The notes beneath the pieces were generated by a model. That model made no database searches and was not told the DNA's origin. It worked only from the letters and a program-made list of their open reading frames with translations. The position numbers were made by a program, and so were the translations under genes. Positions 34,280 to 44,879 of a stretch of 64,000 nucleotides of DNA are shown piece after piece. This DNA is from a virus. Every line of letters begins with the position of its first letter. Position 1 is the stretch's first letter. The stretch is taken from IMG/VR virus record IMGVR_UViG_3300034108_000145, positions 1-64,000 of that record, one strand, 5' to 3'.

Positions 34280-37200
34280 TTATTTATTTTTTAGTTCTTT
34301 AATCTCGTTCTTTAACTCTTCTATCTGAGTCTGTTGTTCTTTCATACCCTCAACTAACAAAGCTACAAGTTTTTCATACTTAATAGTTTTATATGTTTCT
34401 GACATTTCTGCAACAAAGTTATTAGCCTCATCAGGATCATTACTAGGAGTATTTAGCTGTGTCTGATATTCAGTAATTAATAAAGGTTCAACAGCTTCTA
34501 CCTCCTGAGCTATAAGACCAATATCTCTAGTTCCGGCTCTATCTTTAACTTTATTTACTTCTTCGTCATTCCAGGTATAAGTTACACCTCTAAGTCTTTG
34601 AATTTTATCTAATGCACTATCAATAACAGTAACATCTTTCTTTAAACGTATATCAGAATAGTAAGCAATAACATCTCCTGTAGCATATACAGTACCTGTT
34701 ACAACAATACCATCACTAGCTGTTCTAAATTTCTCAGAACCATTGTTATATAAATATTGAGCAGCATTAACATAAGTAAGAATAGACCAGTTGTTTAACC
34801 AAAATCCACAAGGTCCTGCTGCACCATTAGTATGCATCATTAGCTGCATATCTCCATCAAATCTAAAACCGGAATAACCTCCTTGATTACCTCCTATATA
34901 CCAAGATCCATAACTAGAACCGTTGTTTGTAAGGTATTTTGATGTAGAAACGGAACTATAGTACGTTGGAGCATAAATGTTACCAGCATCAATTCTTCCA
35001 GGAATAACAACACCTCCATCTTGGTAAATAGTTAATCTATTTTGCCATCCACTTGTGTAGGTTTGAAATCTGTGACATACTATACCTTGAGAGCTTGTCC
35101 AATTACCAGAACGATAGGTAATACCAGTTGTAGTATCATCATAAGAGTTATAAATGTAGTTATACATACCACTATCTCCTGAAGAATATCTCCAGCCTAT
35201 AGTGTTATTATTAAACATTCTAATATCACGGGTATCAATAGCTCTATTATACGCTGGATTATTAGTCCAGTTTGCTGGAGCAGTTCTTGTTGATGTAGAT
35301 ACTGAAGCCCCATTTAAAATGCCAGCTGCATTACCTGCCTGAGTAAAGTATTTAACTCTAGCTCTAAAACCATTGCCAGAAGATACAACATGATATATAG
35401 GTAATCTAAAATTACTTCCACTCCATTCTAAATCTCCAATAAATATATTATCAGGAATAGAACCGTTAGCCTCTTGTACTTTACTATCTCCTGAGTACCA
35501 TTGTCCTCCATTAGGATTTGTTCCAAATGGAAGTATTTTTCTTAAAAGACCTGTTGCATTTTGGTTTGAATAGGTAGAGGTTACTTCAACTTCTAAATAT
35601 CCTGAGTTTTGAATATTACCAAAATCAATGTAAGCTACTATGTTAGCTACTCCGTGTGAGAAATAGCCTAAGTCAAATACTTTTTCTGCATAGCAATCTG
35701 AACCTACTGATAGAGTATTAGTATAAAGATTACTATATGAATTATATCCTGCATAGTTACCAGCATCTATTACATCATAGAAAGTTCCTCCACTTCTACG
35801 TTGTTTCCATACACCCTCTGCCCAACCATTACCTTGTGCATTAAGATATATATCTCCAGAAGTAATTATTCTATATCCACTATTATATGCTTGACCTACA
35901 CCAATATTATCATATTGAGCATATGCTAATCTTGAGTTACTATTAGGATCTAAGTAGTATGCAGGGTTATCTGAATCATAAAAAATTGGAGAACGCATAG
36001 AGCCAGCACTAAACATAACTCCTGTATTATGATCTACATATGCGGCAATCTTAGAACCATTATAATAACCACTCCATCCAGATGGCATCGCTATACCAAC
36101 ATTTTGACCCATGAATATGGTTTCTGCACCCACTGATGAATAACTACCACCAATATTTTGTCCAGACTGTGAACCTCTATTAAAATAAAAAATACCCCAA
36201 GCTTTAGAACTTTCTTTAAAGATCCAGTTATTGTTTTCAGAAGCATTAGATTCCATCATAACAGCTCCATCACTATTATTAATTAAAGCTCCTGTTGTAT
36301 AAATATTACCCCATCTATAACTACTAGTTCCTAAATCTCTAGCTCCATCTGAATATGGTGTTACAGGACCTCCATCAAAAGCATGTCTTCCTGCAGATAC
36401 ATAGTAATATGTACCATTAGAATTATTAAAGTTTTCAAAATATCCCCAACCATTATTATTATATGGACCTATTCCAATGTAATTTGTGCTAGATCCTGAT
36501 AATGTTATATATCCAGTAGCTATTGTAGATGCTATCTTGGTATTTGAACTTCCTAAATAAAGATCACCATATAACCATGTATTACCACCATCTGTTACTC
36601 TTACTCTATTTGTAGCAAGAGTTCTTATATAAAAATCATTATGCACACCTACTATTCTTGGAGCATTTGCCCATGTAGGTGTAGTATTATCAGCAATAAC
36701 TAAAGCAGCTCCTGTAGTGGTTGTTTGTATTGCAACAACATCTAAAGAAGTAGAACTATTAACATATAGTCTACCATTTGGTATAGATCCACTACCTATA
36801 GCCATTGAACTACTTGTAGTGTTACCTCTTCCAGTTACTGATGACAATGTATCAGTTTCACTATATGATGTTATATATCCGGGACCGTTACTTAACTGAT
36901 TTAAATTTGTAAGGTTTCCTTGATGCCATACAGCACTACTGCCTACAGAAATAGCTGATGCAGAAAGACCAGAAGATGTAAACGTAACTGAATTAGTTCC
37001 ATTAATATAAAAACGCATTAAGTTACTATCATCCCAAGCTCTAATATAAGTAGAGTTCCCATAATCATATGCTCCAAAAAATATAGATGCTCCATCTGAT
37101 AATCTAACATCACCTGAACCACCAATAACTAATGCTTCACCAGAACCATTAGATACACCATTATTTAAAACTAATTGCCCACCTTGATGTAAAATCATTC

Positions 37201-39952
37201 TAGATGCCCAAGCACTTCCATTATAAGACCACCATGTTAAACCATTACTAGCATTTAACTGAGTTAACATTTGTCTATCCTCAGCTACATTAGTCCATCT
37301 AAACCAAGGACCTACTGCTACACTATCAGAACCAGCTTTAGTAACACCTACTTCAACAAAAGTTGTTCTTGTTGAAGTACTAGCTCCACGAGCTGTTACA
37401 TTAGCAAGAGTAGAAGTTTCTGTATATCCTGTAATATATCCTGGACCGTTAATAAGCTGGTTCAAGTTAGTTAAGTTACCAGCGTGCCATATATTATTTC
37501 CTCCCCAAGTTAAAGCACCTGTACCAATTCTTCCTAATGTTACTGTATTATCAGATCCAAAAGATATATAAGCTCTATCACTATTTTGTATTCCTACTAT
37601 ACCTACTGTATTAGATACGTTAGTGTCACCAATCCAAGCATCATCACCAAGTTTTACGTTGTTACTACCACCATTATTTGTAGTGATGATTTGATTAAAT
37701 GTAGGACTAGCTGATGTAGCTACAGACTGACCAATTGATACGGTTACTGCTCCAGTATTAGAGTTTACTGATACACCTGTACCTGCATTTACAGAACTTA
37801 CAGCTCCACCTGGAACTGCTATTGTAAGAATGTTACCAGAAGAGTCAAATGCTAATACACCAGCTGCTGTTCCAGTAAAGGTAGATGATGTGGTATATTG
37901 AGGTAATATTAACTGTTTAGTAGATAAATTTAAAGACATGGCTACACCACTTGTAGCAGTGTTTGTTCCATATAAAAATCTTAATACATCATGCCATACA
38001 TCAATGTGTGCAGCATAAGTATAAGATGTAGCTTTATTTAATACTAACTGACCACCTTCATCTGCACTATGAGCTCCTAAAGCTAAACTTCCTTCAGTCC
38101 AAGCAGTAGCTCCATTTATAAGTAAGCTAGAAATACTAGCACCTCCACTAAATGTAACAGCTGTAGAAGTTGATGCTCCTCTAGAAGTAACGCTAGAAAG
38201 TGTGTCGGTTTCTGTATAACTTGTAATAAAAGCAGGAGCTCCTGTTATCTTACTCCAAGCCAAAGATGTAACCCAAGAAGGATTGCTATAAGATCCAGAA
38301 AGACTTACGTATGTTAAAGCTGCACTTGACTGACTTAAATATGTAGAAGAAGCATTAGTAATAGATAAGTATAGGCTAGCCGCAGATGATTGTGACAAGT
38401 AAGTACTTGCCGCATCTGTTTTATTGAGGTATATTGTATTAGCACTTGACTGGCTTAAGTATGTACTGGCAGCATCTGTTTTATTTAAGTAAATACTGTT
38501 AGCACTAGATTGACTTAGATAAGTACTTGATGCATTTGAAATAGTCAAATATGTACTAGCAGCACTAGATGCTGTAAGGTATCCTGCAGAAGCATGGTTT
38601 CCCCATGAATAAGCTGTGTTCCAATTAGATGAATTATCTGTTATGCTTGTTCCCCAAGCAGACCCTGTAGATACGGCAATCCCAGCTGATGGATATATCA
38701 TAGAAGTAATACTCCAAGATCTATCTGCTGATAAGTCATAACTAGTACCATTAATAGTTAATGTACGAGTAGTAGGTACACCACCTAATCCACTTAGTGT
38801 GTATACAGGAAGTGTTTGCCAGGTCTTATCACCTCTCCAATACTGAGCAGTAGTTCCTGCTGTAATAGCTGGTTCTTTAGTACCAATTAACGTAGTAATT
38901 GTTGTACTAAAGTTAGCATCATCTCCTAACGCAGCTGCTAACTCATTAAGAGTGTCAAGCGTACCTGGTGCACTATCTACCAAGTTAGAAATACTTGTAT
39001 CTACATATGTTTTTAAAGCATAGTTAGCTTTTTCAGACGTCCATACTGGATCAGTCTCTGTATATGATTGCAAGTATCTTGCGTCAGCTGCAGTTTTAGT
39101 ATAATAATTAACCTTCTCTGAAGTCCACACAGGATCTGTTTCTGTGTACGACTGCAAATATCTAGCATCCGCTTGTAACTTTGTGTAGTAGTTTATTTTT
39201 TCTGAAGTCCAGATAGGATCAGTTTCTGTAAAAGAAGTGAGATAACCGGCTAATGCATGATTACCCCAAGAGTAAGCACTGTTCCAGTTAGTAATGTTTG
39301 TAGTGGTGATAGCTTTAATATGACTAGCCACTGTAGGATCTGTTTCAGTAAAAGATGTTAAGTATCCTTCTACAGAATGATCTCCCCAACCAAAGGCTGT
39401 GTTCCAATTGGCTGAGTTATTAACTATACTAGTTCCCCATGATATTCCGTTAGATAATGGTATACCAGCAGATGGGTAAACCATTGAGTCTATACTAAAT
39501 ATTCTATTAGCAGATAGATCAGCTGTCTGCCCATTAATAGTAATAGTCCTTGTTACAGGTACATAGTTTCCTACAATACCAGATCCATACTGTGGTATAT
39601 TGATTATACCAGTAGTGCTATCATAAGTAGCCGGACCAGATGTATTAAATGTAGTAACACTTAAAGCTTTTCTAGCTCTACTATCTGTAAAGTATAAAGC
39701 CTGGCCTTCTGTAACTAAGTCTGTGTTATAATCCCCCTGGCGGGCTACTACAGCACCGGTTCTACCATATACAGAACTTACAAGATTACCACCACTCTGT
39801 GTGATAAGCTGTGCTATAGAAGCAGATGATATCCTACCTCCAGGCCCGGGTACAAGAACTTTATTCTGTGTACCAGTAGTAGCAGGTATAGAAGCTACAG
39901 ATACACCTGCAGGAAAATAAGCATTACCATAACTATCTACTTGATAAGACAT
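34280..39952 (-). CDS. Giant tail fibre with S74 self-cleaving chaperone domain, 1890 aa
   Basis: The N-terminus (MSYQVDSYGNAYFPAGVSVA, then LVSSVYGRTGAVVARQGDYN) is typical of trimeric phage fibres. Repeats of the SYTETDPVWTSEK type (39.0-39.3 kb) and YLSQSSA/YLNKTDAAST type (38.3-38.6 kb) follow, then a module with ELAAALGDD that also appears in the other two fibres. The C-terminal 130 residues are a peptidase S74 intramolecular chaperone: SDIRLK near residue 1760 carries the Ser/Lys pair, and GLIAQEVEAVEP and a coiled-coil tail (QQTQIEELKNEIKELK) follow. The chaperone should trimerise the fibre and then cut itself off. The 5' end overlaps the preceding fibre gene by 20 bases. Confidence 0.88.
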   Translation of the reverse strand: MSYQVDSYGNAYFPAGVSVASIPATTGTQNKVLVPGPGGRISSASIAQLITQSGGNLVSSVYGRTGAVVARQGDYNTDLVTEGQALYFTDSRARKALSVTTFNTSGPATYDSTTGIINIPQYGSGIVGNYVPVTRTITINGQTADLSANRIFSIDSMVYPSAGIPLSNGISWGTSIVNNSANWNTAFGWGDHSVEGYLTSFTETDPTVASHIKAITTTNITNWNSAYSWGNHALAGYLTSFTETDPIWTSEKINYYTKLQADARYLQSYTETDPVWTSEKVNYYTKTAADARYLQSYTETDPVWTSEKANYALKTYVDTSISNLVDSAPGTLDTLNELAAALGDDANFSTTITTLIGTKEPAITAGTTAQYWRGDKTWQTLPVYTLSGLGGVPTTRTLTINGTSYDLSADRSWSITSMIYPSAGIAVSTGSAWGTSITDNSSNWNTAYSWGNHASAGYLTASSAASTYLTISNASSTYLSQSSANSIYLNKTDAASTYLSQSSANTIYLNKTDAASTYLSQSSAASLYLSITNASSTYLSQSSAALTYVSLSGSYSNPSWVTSLAWSKITGAPAFITSYTETDTLSSVTSRGASTSTAVTFSGGASISSLLINGATAWTEGSLALGAHSADEGGQLVLNKATSYTYAAHIDVWHDVLRFLYGTNTATSGVAMSLNLSTKQLILPQYTTSSTFTGTAAGVLAFDSSGNILTIAVPGGAVSSVNAGTGVSVNSNTGAVTVSIGQSVATSASPTFNQIITTNNGGSNNVKLGDDAWIGDTNVSNTVGIVGIQNSDRAYISFGSDNTVTLGRIGTGALTWGGNNIWHAGNLTNLNQLINGPGYITGYTETSTLANVTARGASTSTRTTFVEVGVTKAGSDSVAVGPWFRWTNVAEDRQMLTQLNASNGLTWWSYNGSAWASRMILHQGGQLVLNNGVSNGSGEALVIGGSGDVRLSDGASIFFGAYDYGNSTYIRAWDDSNLMRFYINGTNSVTFTSSGLSASAISVGSSAVWHQGNLTNLNQLSNGPGYITSYSETDTLSSVTGRGNTTSSSMAIGSGSIPNGRLYVNSSTSLDVVAIQTTTTGAALVIADNTTPTWANAPRIVGVHNDFYIRTLATNRVRVTDGGNTWLYGDLYLGSSNTKIASTIATGYITLSGSSTNYIGIGPYNNNGWGYFENFNNSNGTYYYVSAGRHAFDGGPVTPYSDGARDLGTSSYRWGNIYTTGALINNSDGAVMMESNASENNNWIFKESSKAWGIFYFNRGSQSGQNIGGSYSSVGAETIFMGQNVGIAMPSGWSGYYNGSKIAAYVDHNTGVMFSAGSMRSPIFYDSDNPAYYLDPNSNSRLAYAQYDNIGVGQAYNSGYRIITSGDIYLNAQGNGWAEGVWKQRRSGGTFYDVIDAGNYAGYNSYSNLYTNTLSVGSDCYAEKVFDLGYFSHGVANIVAYIDFGNIQNSGYLEVEVTSTYSNQNATGLLRKILPFGTNPNGGQWYSGDSKVQEANGSIPDNIFIGDLEWSGSNFRLPIYHVVSSGNGFRARVKYFTQAGNAAGILNGASVSTSTRTAPANWTNNPAYNRAIDTRDIRMFNNNTIGWRYSSGDSGMYNYIYNSYDDTTTGITYRSGNWTSSQGIVCHRFQTYTSGWQNRLTIYQDGGVVIPGRIDAGNIYAPTYYSSVSTSKYLTNNGSSYGSWYIGGNQGGYSGFRFDGDMQLMMHTNGAAGPCGFWLNNWSILTYVNAAQYLYNNGSEKFRTASDGIVVTGTVYATGDVIAYYSDIRLKKDVTVIDSALDKIQRLRGVTYTWNDEEVNKVKDRAGTRDIGLIAQEVEAVEPLLITEYQTQLNTPSNDPDEANNFVAEMSETYKTIKYEKLVALLVEGMKEQQTQIEELKNEIKELKNK
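38320..38590 (-). repeat. Tandem YLSQSSA / YLNKTDAAST coding repeats in the 1890-aa fibre
   Basis: About eight copies of a short unit of roughly 10-12 residues (AASTYLSQSSANTIYLNKTD pattern) lie in a row. The DNA copies are imperfect, so this is an old protein repeat. It likely builds a regular trimeric shaft. Confidence 0.7.
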
Positions 39953-42900
39953 TATCTAATTTGTTTTGTAGTTCTTCAATCTGTTTTTGTTGCTCTTTAA
40001 TAGCTTCAATAAGTACACCTACTATATTACCATATGAAACACCATATTCATCTACATCAGCAGCATATGTTACAACTTCTGGTAATACTTGATTAATTTC
40101 TTGAGCTATAACACCTGTTTGACGACCACGTTCTGGAGCATCTATTCTTGTATAAAATACTCCTCTTAATTTATTAACTTTTTCAAGAGCATTATCTATA
40201 GTAATAATATCTGTTTTCTTTCTAACATCTGAATATGCTACAACATCTCCTTCTGCATATAATGATCCTCCAATATAAGCTCTATATGAACTAGATGTAG
40301 TTGAAGTAGCTATAGCTGTACAGTTGTTTCCTAAGTGATGATACCAATACCATCTACCATTATTTTCTCTGTAAGCACCACCATTACCAGCACTATCAAA
40401 CATTAACATATTTACAGCACTATAATCGTCATATATACCACTATATCCAGATCTTGAACCAGCTATTCTCCACGTAGTATATGTAGAAGCATTATTTGGC
40501 ATCCAGTGAGCTCCGTTCCAAGAAGGTGCGTATAAACCATGCCATCCATTTAACTGAATCCAACTACTTGCTTGATAATATGAATTACCATTAAAACCCA
40601 AGAAATTAGAACGTCCAAAACCATCTAATTGAGCTGAGTTATTAACTGATTGAGAACCAATATTACCTGAGTGTATCATTTCTACCCAAGATCTAGGTAC
40701 ATCCCAAGCACTTCTCCAAAACCATCTGTTAACTGCCTCTTGTGCACAAGCCATTTGCCAACCATGGAATTTAGCACTGTCAGAATTATTATAATGGAAT
40801 GCTTGCATTCCAACGTAGTGACCAGAGGCACCAGGGCCGTTAGCAGGTGATGACCAGGTATCAAAAAATCCAGAACCCCAGTTAGAAGCAATTACATTTA
40901 AATCATATTGACCCCAACCCATTGCACCAGTTTGGTAAAGAGTTCCCTGTGCAGCTCTAGTAGCCCAAGGAGAGTTAACTTGTCTAGAATTTAAACTATG
41001 TCTATTAAGGGTAGATTCAGTAAATCTATAAAGATTAGATGTATCATTAGGGTCTAGGTAATAACCTGTATCTTGTTGATCATAGAAGATATTAGCTCTC
41101 ATAGAACCTATAACAATCATATCTCCACTAGGATTTATTCCACCAACAGTAGCACCAGCCTCTTCTGAATAAAAATGAAAAGATTGAGTACCTATTAGTT
41201 GTCCACTAGTTCTTTTACCTACATACCAACTGCTACCAGATCCACCAATATAACGAACCATTGCTTCATATCCGTTACCAGGATTAATGGTAAGATATTT
41301 GTGAGCAGATCCTGTTATGTTTATAGGAGTGTTATTTGCTCCTGGTATACCAACTGTATTAAAATTAACATCATCTGTGCTTCTAACATATTGGTTCATG
41401 TTAGCTGCATATGGATCTGTAGAATCATTTAATAGATACTTCCATCCTGACCACGCTCCAGTTTCGTATATTCCAGATCTAAACCCTAATCTTGTACCAC
41501 CATATGCTGGTCCGTAAGGAGTATATAACTGTAAAGTTCCACCTTGACTTCCTGTGTATGTTCTATTTGTAAGAACAGATCCATAACTTGGAAATCCTTC
41601 ACTAGCAGATACAAAAGATGTTTGAATACCTGCGTTATATCCTGAAGGTAAAGTTGAAGCAGACCATACATAGTTACTTAAAGTATTTAATAAGTTAGTG
41701 CTACTAGCATAACTTACAGACTGAGAACCTATATTACCAGAGTGAATAAAACTTCTTATTGTTCCGTTATCATAAAAAGTACCATTACCATATATATAAT
41801 ATGTACCCCCTACAACAGAGCCAATATATGTACCATAACTATTATTATACCCTAAAGCATCAGTCATTGATGCATGAGATATTATTGTTCCATTAGATAC
41901 TGCTGTAGTTATTTTACCAGCTATATTTAAAGATGTACCTGCATTAGGATCTAAGTAATATGTAGTATCGTTAGAGTCATAGAATATAGGAGCACGCATA
42001 GAACCCGTGTTCATCTCTAAGTACGCACTACCACTACTATTCTCAGATATCAACTGCATTGGAAAAGTAGACATATCGCCACTATGGTATAATCTACCCC
42101 ATTTAATTCTAGAACCTGGAGAGTCATGTTGGAATACCATCTGACCTACAATATTACTAGCTGATGAACCATGAGTAGCTGTAATTGCATGACCTTCACC
42201 ACCAGACCAACTGCCTTTTAAGTCAATGTCTCTATATGTTGTTGCACCTCCTACACCTTGAGAAATATTTAGTTGAGCAAATGTTTGGTTTGCATTAGTT
42301 CCCATTCTAACAACATTAAATAATGATGTCCCAGCAAAATCACCATAGTATGTAGTATCATTAGAATCGTAGAATATTGGTGCCCTAAAATCACCACTTG
42401 TTTGGTAAGTTCCTGTACCACCTGTTTTACTACTTAATCCATCAAAAGATAACCCTGTTATCCACCCACCATAGTTTCCTAATTGGTTTCTCACGTGTTG
42501 AAGAGAAGCCTTTCTTGACCAACCATCTCCATTTGAAGTAATAAAACTATTTACTGTTGAGTTTTCAGTTTCAGAAGTACTAAAGTTTATATGGTTAGCG
42601 TATATATATCCGTTAGCATCACGCTGAACCAATCGACTTCCTACAACGGCCGTATCCGCTCCAACATTAATTGTACCACTACTAGCTCCAGAACCTATTC
42701 TTAAACCTCCTCTAGCTTCAATAGGGCTCTCTACATATAAACCAGCTTGTTGTCCTAATCTAGGAAGGTACATACCATAGTCAGCAAAGTTTGCCACATT
42801 ATCAACAGACTCAGAACGTATAGTTAATCTTGCTCCTGATTTATAAATACCATTTGTTGTATCCGTAAAATAAAGTACACCACTTAATGTTCCGCCAGAA

Positions 42901-44870
42901 AGTGGTAAAGCATATGAAGCATAGTTACCAACATGTAATGCTAATGAACCATTAATATTTACATTACCACCAGATGATGTTAAGTTTAAATTTCTAGCTA
43001 CTATTTGTAAATCTCTATATCTTTCACCACCTCCGTGTCCGCCATAACTATCTATATAAGAACTATCCCCAGCATACTGAAAATATAATCTACCACCTGC
43101 CGCATTACCACCACCTAAACGAATAGCTTGACTTATAGAAGTGGTTCCATTTCCAACTCCTAAATCACCATTAACATTTATAGCACCCGTTGTACTAGAT
43201 CCACGTGAAGTAACAGAAGCTAATGTATCAGTTTCGGTGTATCCTGTTATCCAACCACCATAGTTTCCTAAATCATTTGTAAAAGATGATAATGCTGTAG
43301 GTCTTCCTGTAACACCAGTCCATGCAACGTTAGTAGCTGTTGCTGCATTACCTGAAATATTAACTTGTGGATTTCCAGCAGAATACACTCTATTTCCAGC
43401 ATCATATAAAGAACCTGCATATAATGCTTTACTTCCATTTACACCAGTTCCTATTCTTACTCCCACACCACCATAGTAAACAAGTTCTAGCCAATCATTT
43501 GTATTAATACTTTCCAATGTATCAACATATACAGTACTACCTGAAGAATAAGCATAGCCATTATTAAAATTAGTAGCTGTAGTTGCAGTAGCTGCATTTC
43601 CAGATATAGATCCAGAAGATGTAATATAACCAGAAGGGTTTGTACTATTATACGGTGTATAGCCTAAAGCATTAGTTACTTGAGTAGATGTGATACCTGT
43701 TAAATAGCCACCACTTGCGTGGTTACCCCATCCATATGCAGTATCCCAGTTAGACTTATTATAACCTGTAATAGCATTAGCTCCGTTAAAAAAGTTTTGG
43801 ATCTGTGCATCTGTATAAGCGTTTGTTATACCGTAGCCAGATATAGTTGTAGGTGTACTAGTAATCTTACCCCATCCTAAACTGGTAATCCAAGCAGGGT
43901 TAGCATAAGAACCAGATAGTGATACATAAGTTGATGCAGCACTAGACGTAGTTAAATATGTACTGTTATCATATGATACAGTGGTACCACTTACCTTTAC
44001 AAAGCCCGTACCATTAAGCTGAGCTTGTTTAGTACCAATAGATGTAGCTACAGTTGTGGCAAAATTAGGATCATCACCAAGAGCTGCCGCAAGTTCGTTG
44101 AGTGTATCAAGAGTTCCTGGAGCTGCGTCTACTAAATTAGAAATAGCTGTACCTACATACGTTTCTGTAGCATACCCAGTTAAAGCAGATGATGTGATAT
44201 ATCCAGCTCCGTTAGTAAGCTGGTTGTTGTTAGTAATAGTATTAACTACATTTAGGTTTCCTCCTACAATAGATAAACTGATCCCAGCACCTGCTGAAGC
44301 AGTTAGTACACCTGTATTAATAACGTTTAGGTTCTGATCAACTACTGAAAGACTGATGCCAGATCCGGCAGACGCTGTTAGTATACCAGTATTTATTACA
44401 TTAAGATTCTGATTAACAACGCTAAGGCTAATACCTAATCCAGCTGAGGCTGTTAATATACCTGTGTTTACAACATTTAAGTTTTGGTTTACAACACTTA
44501 AACTAATACCGGCTCCTGAACTAGCAGTAAGTATACCAGTATTAACAATGTTAAGGTTTTGATTAACTACACTTACAGATATACCTAAACCAGCACTAGC
44601 TGTCATTACACCTGTATCAATAGACCAAGCACGGTTAGAAGAAAGATCGTAAGAAGTTCCGTTGATAGTAATAGTTCTACTAGTAGGTGCATAAGCAGTT
44701 ACAGCACCACCTACAATAGATCTTACCCATGCAGTCGTTGGTACCTTTCCACTATTATCTTCACCAGTAGGAGCTATGCCTAAAGCAAGACTAGCCGGTA
44801 ATACCACATGACCGTCTGCATCATACTGAAATACATTAAGTATATGGGAGGTCTTCCTTTGTTTGTTCAT
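39933..44870 (-). CDS. Giant tail fibre with S74 self-cleaving chaperone domain, 1645 aa
   Basis: The N-terminus (TSHILNVFQYDADGHVVLPA) is followed by five tandem repeats of about 25 residues (TASAGLGISLSVVNQNLNV type; 44.24-44.62 kb). The shared APGTLDTLNELAAALGDDPN module and many glycine-rich beta segments come next. Three copies of an IFYDSNDTTYYLDPN-like module lie in the C-terminal half. The S74 chaperone occupies the last 105 residues, with SDVRKK near 1545 supplying the Ser/Lys pair, then GVIAQEINQVLPEVV and a coiled-coil end (EQQKQIEELQNKLD). It probably makes a trimeric fibre that recognises a different receptor from its two neighbours. The gene begins 9 bases after the 1680-residue gene ends. 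Confidence 0.88.
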   Translation of the reverse strand: MNKQRKTSHILNVFQYDADGHVVLPASLALGIAPTGEDNSGKVPTTAWVRSIVGGAVTAYAPTSRTITINGTSYDLSSNRAWSIDTGVMTASAGLGISVSVVNQNLNIVNTGILTASSGAGISLSVVNQNLNVVNTGILTASAGLGISLSVVNQNLNVINTGILTASAGSGISLSVVDQNLNVINTGVLTASAGAGISLSIVGGNLNVVNTITNNNQLTNGAGYITSSALTGYATETYVGTAISNLVDAAPGTLDTLNELAAALGDDPNFATTVATSIGTKQAQLNGTGFVKVSGTTVSYDNSTYLTTSSAASTYVSLSGSYANPAWITSLGWGKITSTPTTISGYGITNAYTDAQIQNFFNGANAITGYNKSNWDTAYGWGNHASGGYLTGITSTQVTNALGYTPYNSTNPSGYITSSGSISGNAATATTATNFNNGYAYSSGSTVYVDTLESINTNDWLELVYYGGVGVRIGTGVNGSKALYAGSLYDAGNRVYSAGNPQVNISGNAATATNVAWTGVTGRPTALSSFTNDLGNYGGWITGYTETDTLASVTSRGSSTTGAINVNGDLGVGNGTTSISQAIRLGGGNAAGGRLYFQYAGDSSYIDSYGGHGGGERYRDLQIVARNLNLTSSGGNVNINGSLALHVGNYASYALPLSGGTLSGVLYFTDTTNGIYKSGARLTIRSESVDNVANFADYGMYLPRLGQQAGLYVESPIEARGGLRIGSGASSGTINVGADTAVVGSRLVQRDANGYIYANHINFSTSETENSTVNSFITSNGDGWSRKASLQHVRNQLGNYGGWITGLSFDGLSSKTGGTGTYQTSGDFRAPIFYDSNDTTYYGDFAGTSLFNVVRMGTNANQTFAQLNISQGVGGATTYRDIDLKGSWSGGEGHAITATHGSSASNIVGQMVFQHDSPGSRIKWGRLYHSGDMSTFPMQLISENSSGSAYLEMNTGSMRAPIFYDSNDTTYYLDPNAGTSLNIAGKITTAVSNGTIISHASMTDALGYNNSYGTYIGSVVGGTYYIYGNGTFYDNGTIRSFIHSGNIGSQSVSYASSTNLLNTLSNYVWSASTLPSGYNAGIQTSFVSASEGFPSYGSVLTNRTYTGSQGGTLQLYTPYGPAYGGTRLGFRSGIYETGAWSGWKYLLNDSTDPYAANMNQYVRSTDDVNFNTVGIPGANNTPINITGSAHKYLTINPGNGYEAMVRYIGGSGSSWYVGKRTSGQLIGTQSFHFYSEEAGATVGGINPSGDMIVIGSMRANIFYDQQDTGYYLDPNDTSNLYRFTESTLNRHSLNSRQVNSPWATRAAQGTLYQTGAMGWGQYDLNVIASNWGSGFFDTWSSPANGPGASGHYVGMQAFHYNNSDSAKFHGWQMACAQEAVNRWFWRSAWDVPRSWVEMIHSGNIGSQSVNNSAQLDGFGRSNFLGFNGNSYYQASSWIQLNGWHGLYAPSWNGAHWMPNNASTYTTWRIAGSRSGYSGIYDDYSAVNMLMFDSAGNGGAYRENNGRWYWYHHLGNNCTAIATSTTSSSYRAYIGGSLYAEGDVVAYSDVRKKTDIITIDNALEKVNKLRGVFYTRIDAPERGRQTGVIAQEINQVLPEVVTYAADVDEYGVSYGNIVGVLIEAIKEQQKQIEELQNKLDNVLSSR
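44240..44615 (-). repeat. Five tandem 75-bp coding repeats in the 1645-aa fibre
   Basis: Five consecutive units of 25 codons encode TASAGxGISLSVVNQNLNV-like sequence. Protein similarity is higher than DNA similarity, so the repeats are maintained by selection and are not a recent expansion. They may set shaft length. Confidence 0.75.
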
Positions 44871-44879
44871 AACCTACTA

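Noticed and set aside
44240-44615. Regular 75-base repeats considered as a CRISPR array
   Set aside because: The repeats are in-frame coding units of a fibre protein with no spacer-like unique segments and no cas genes nearby.
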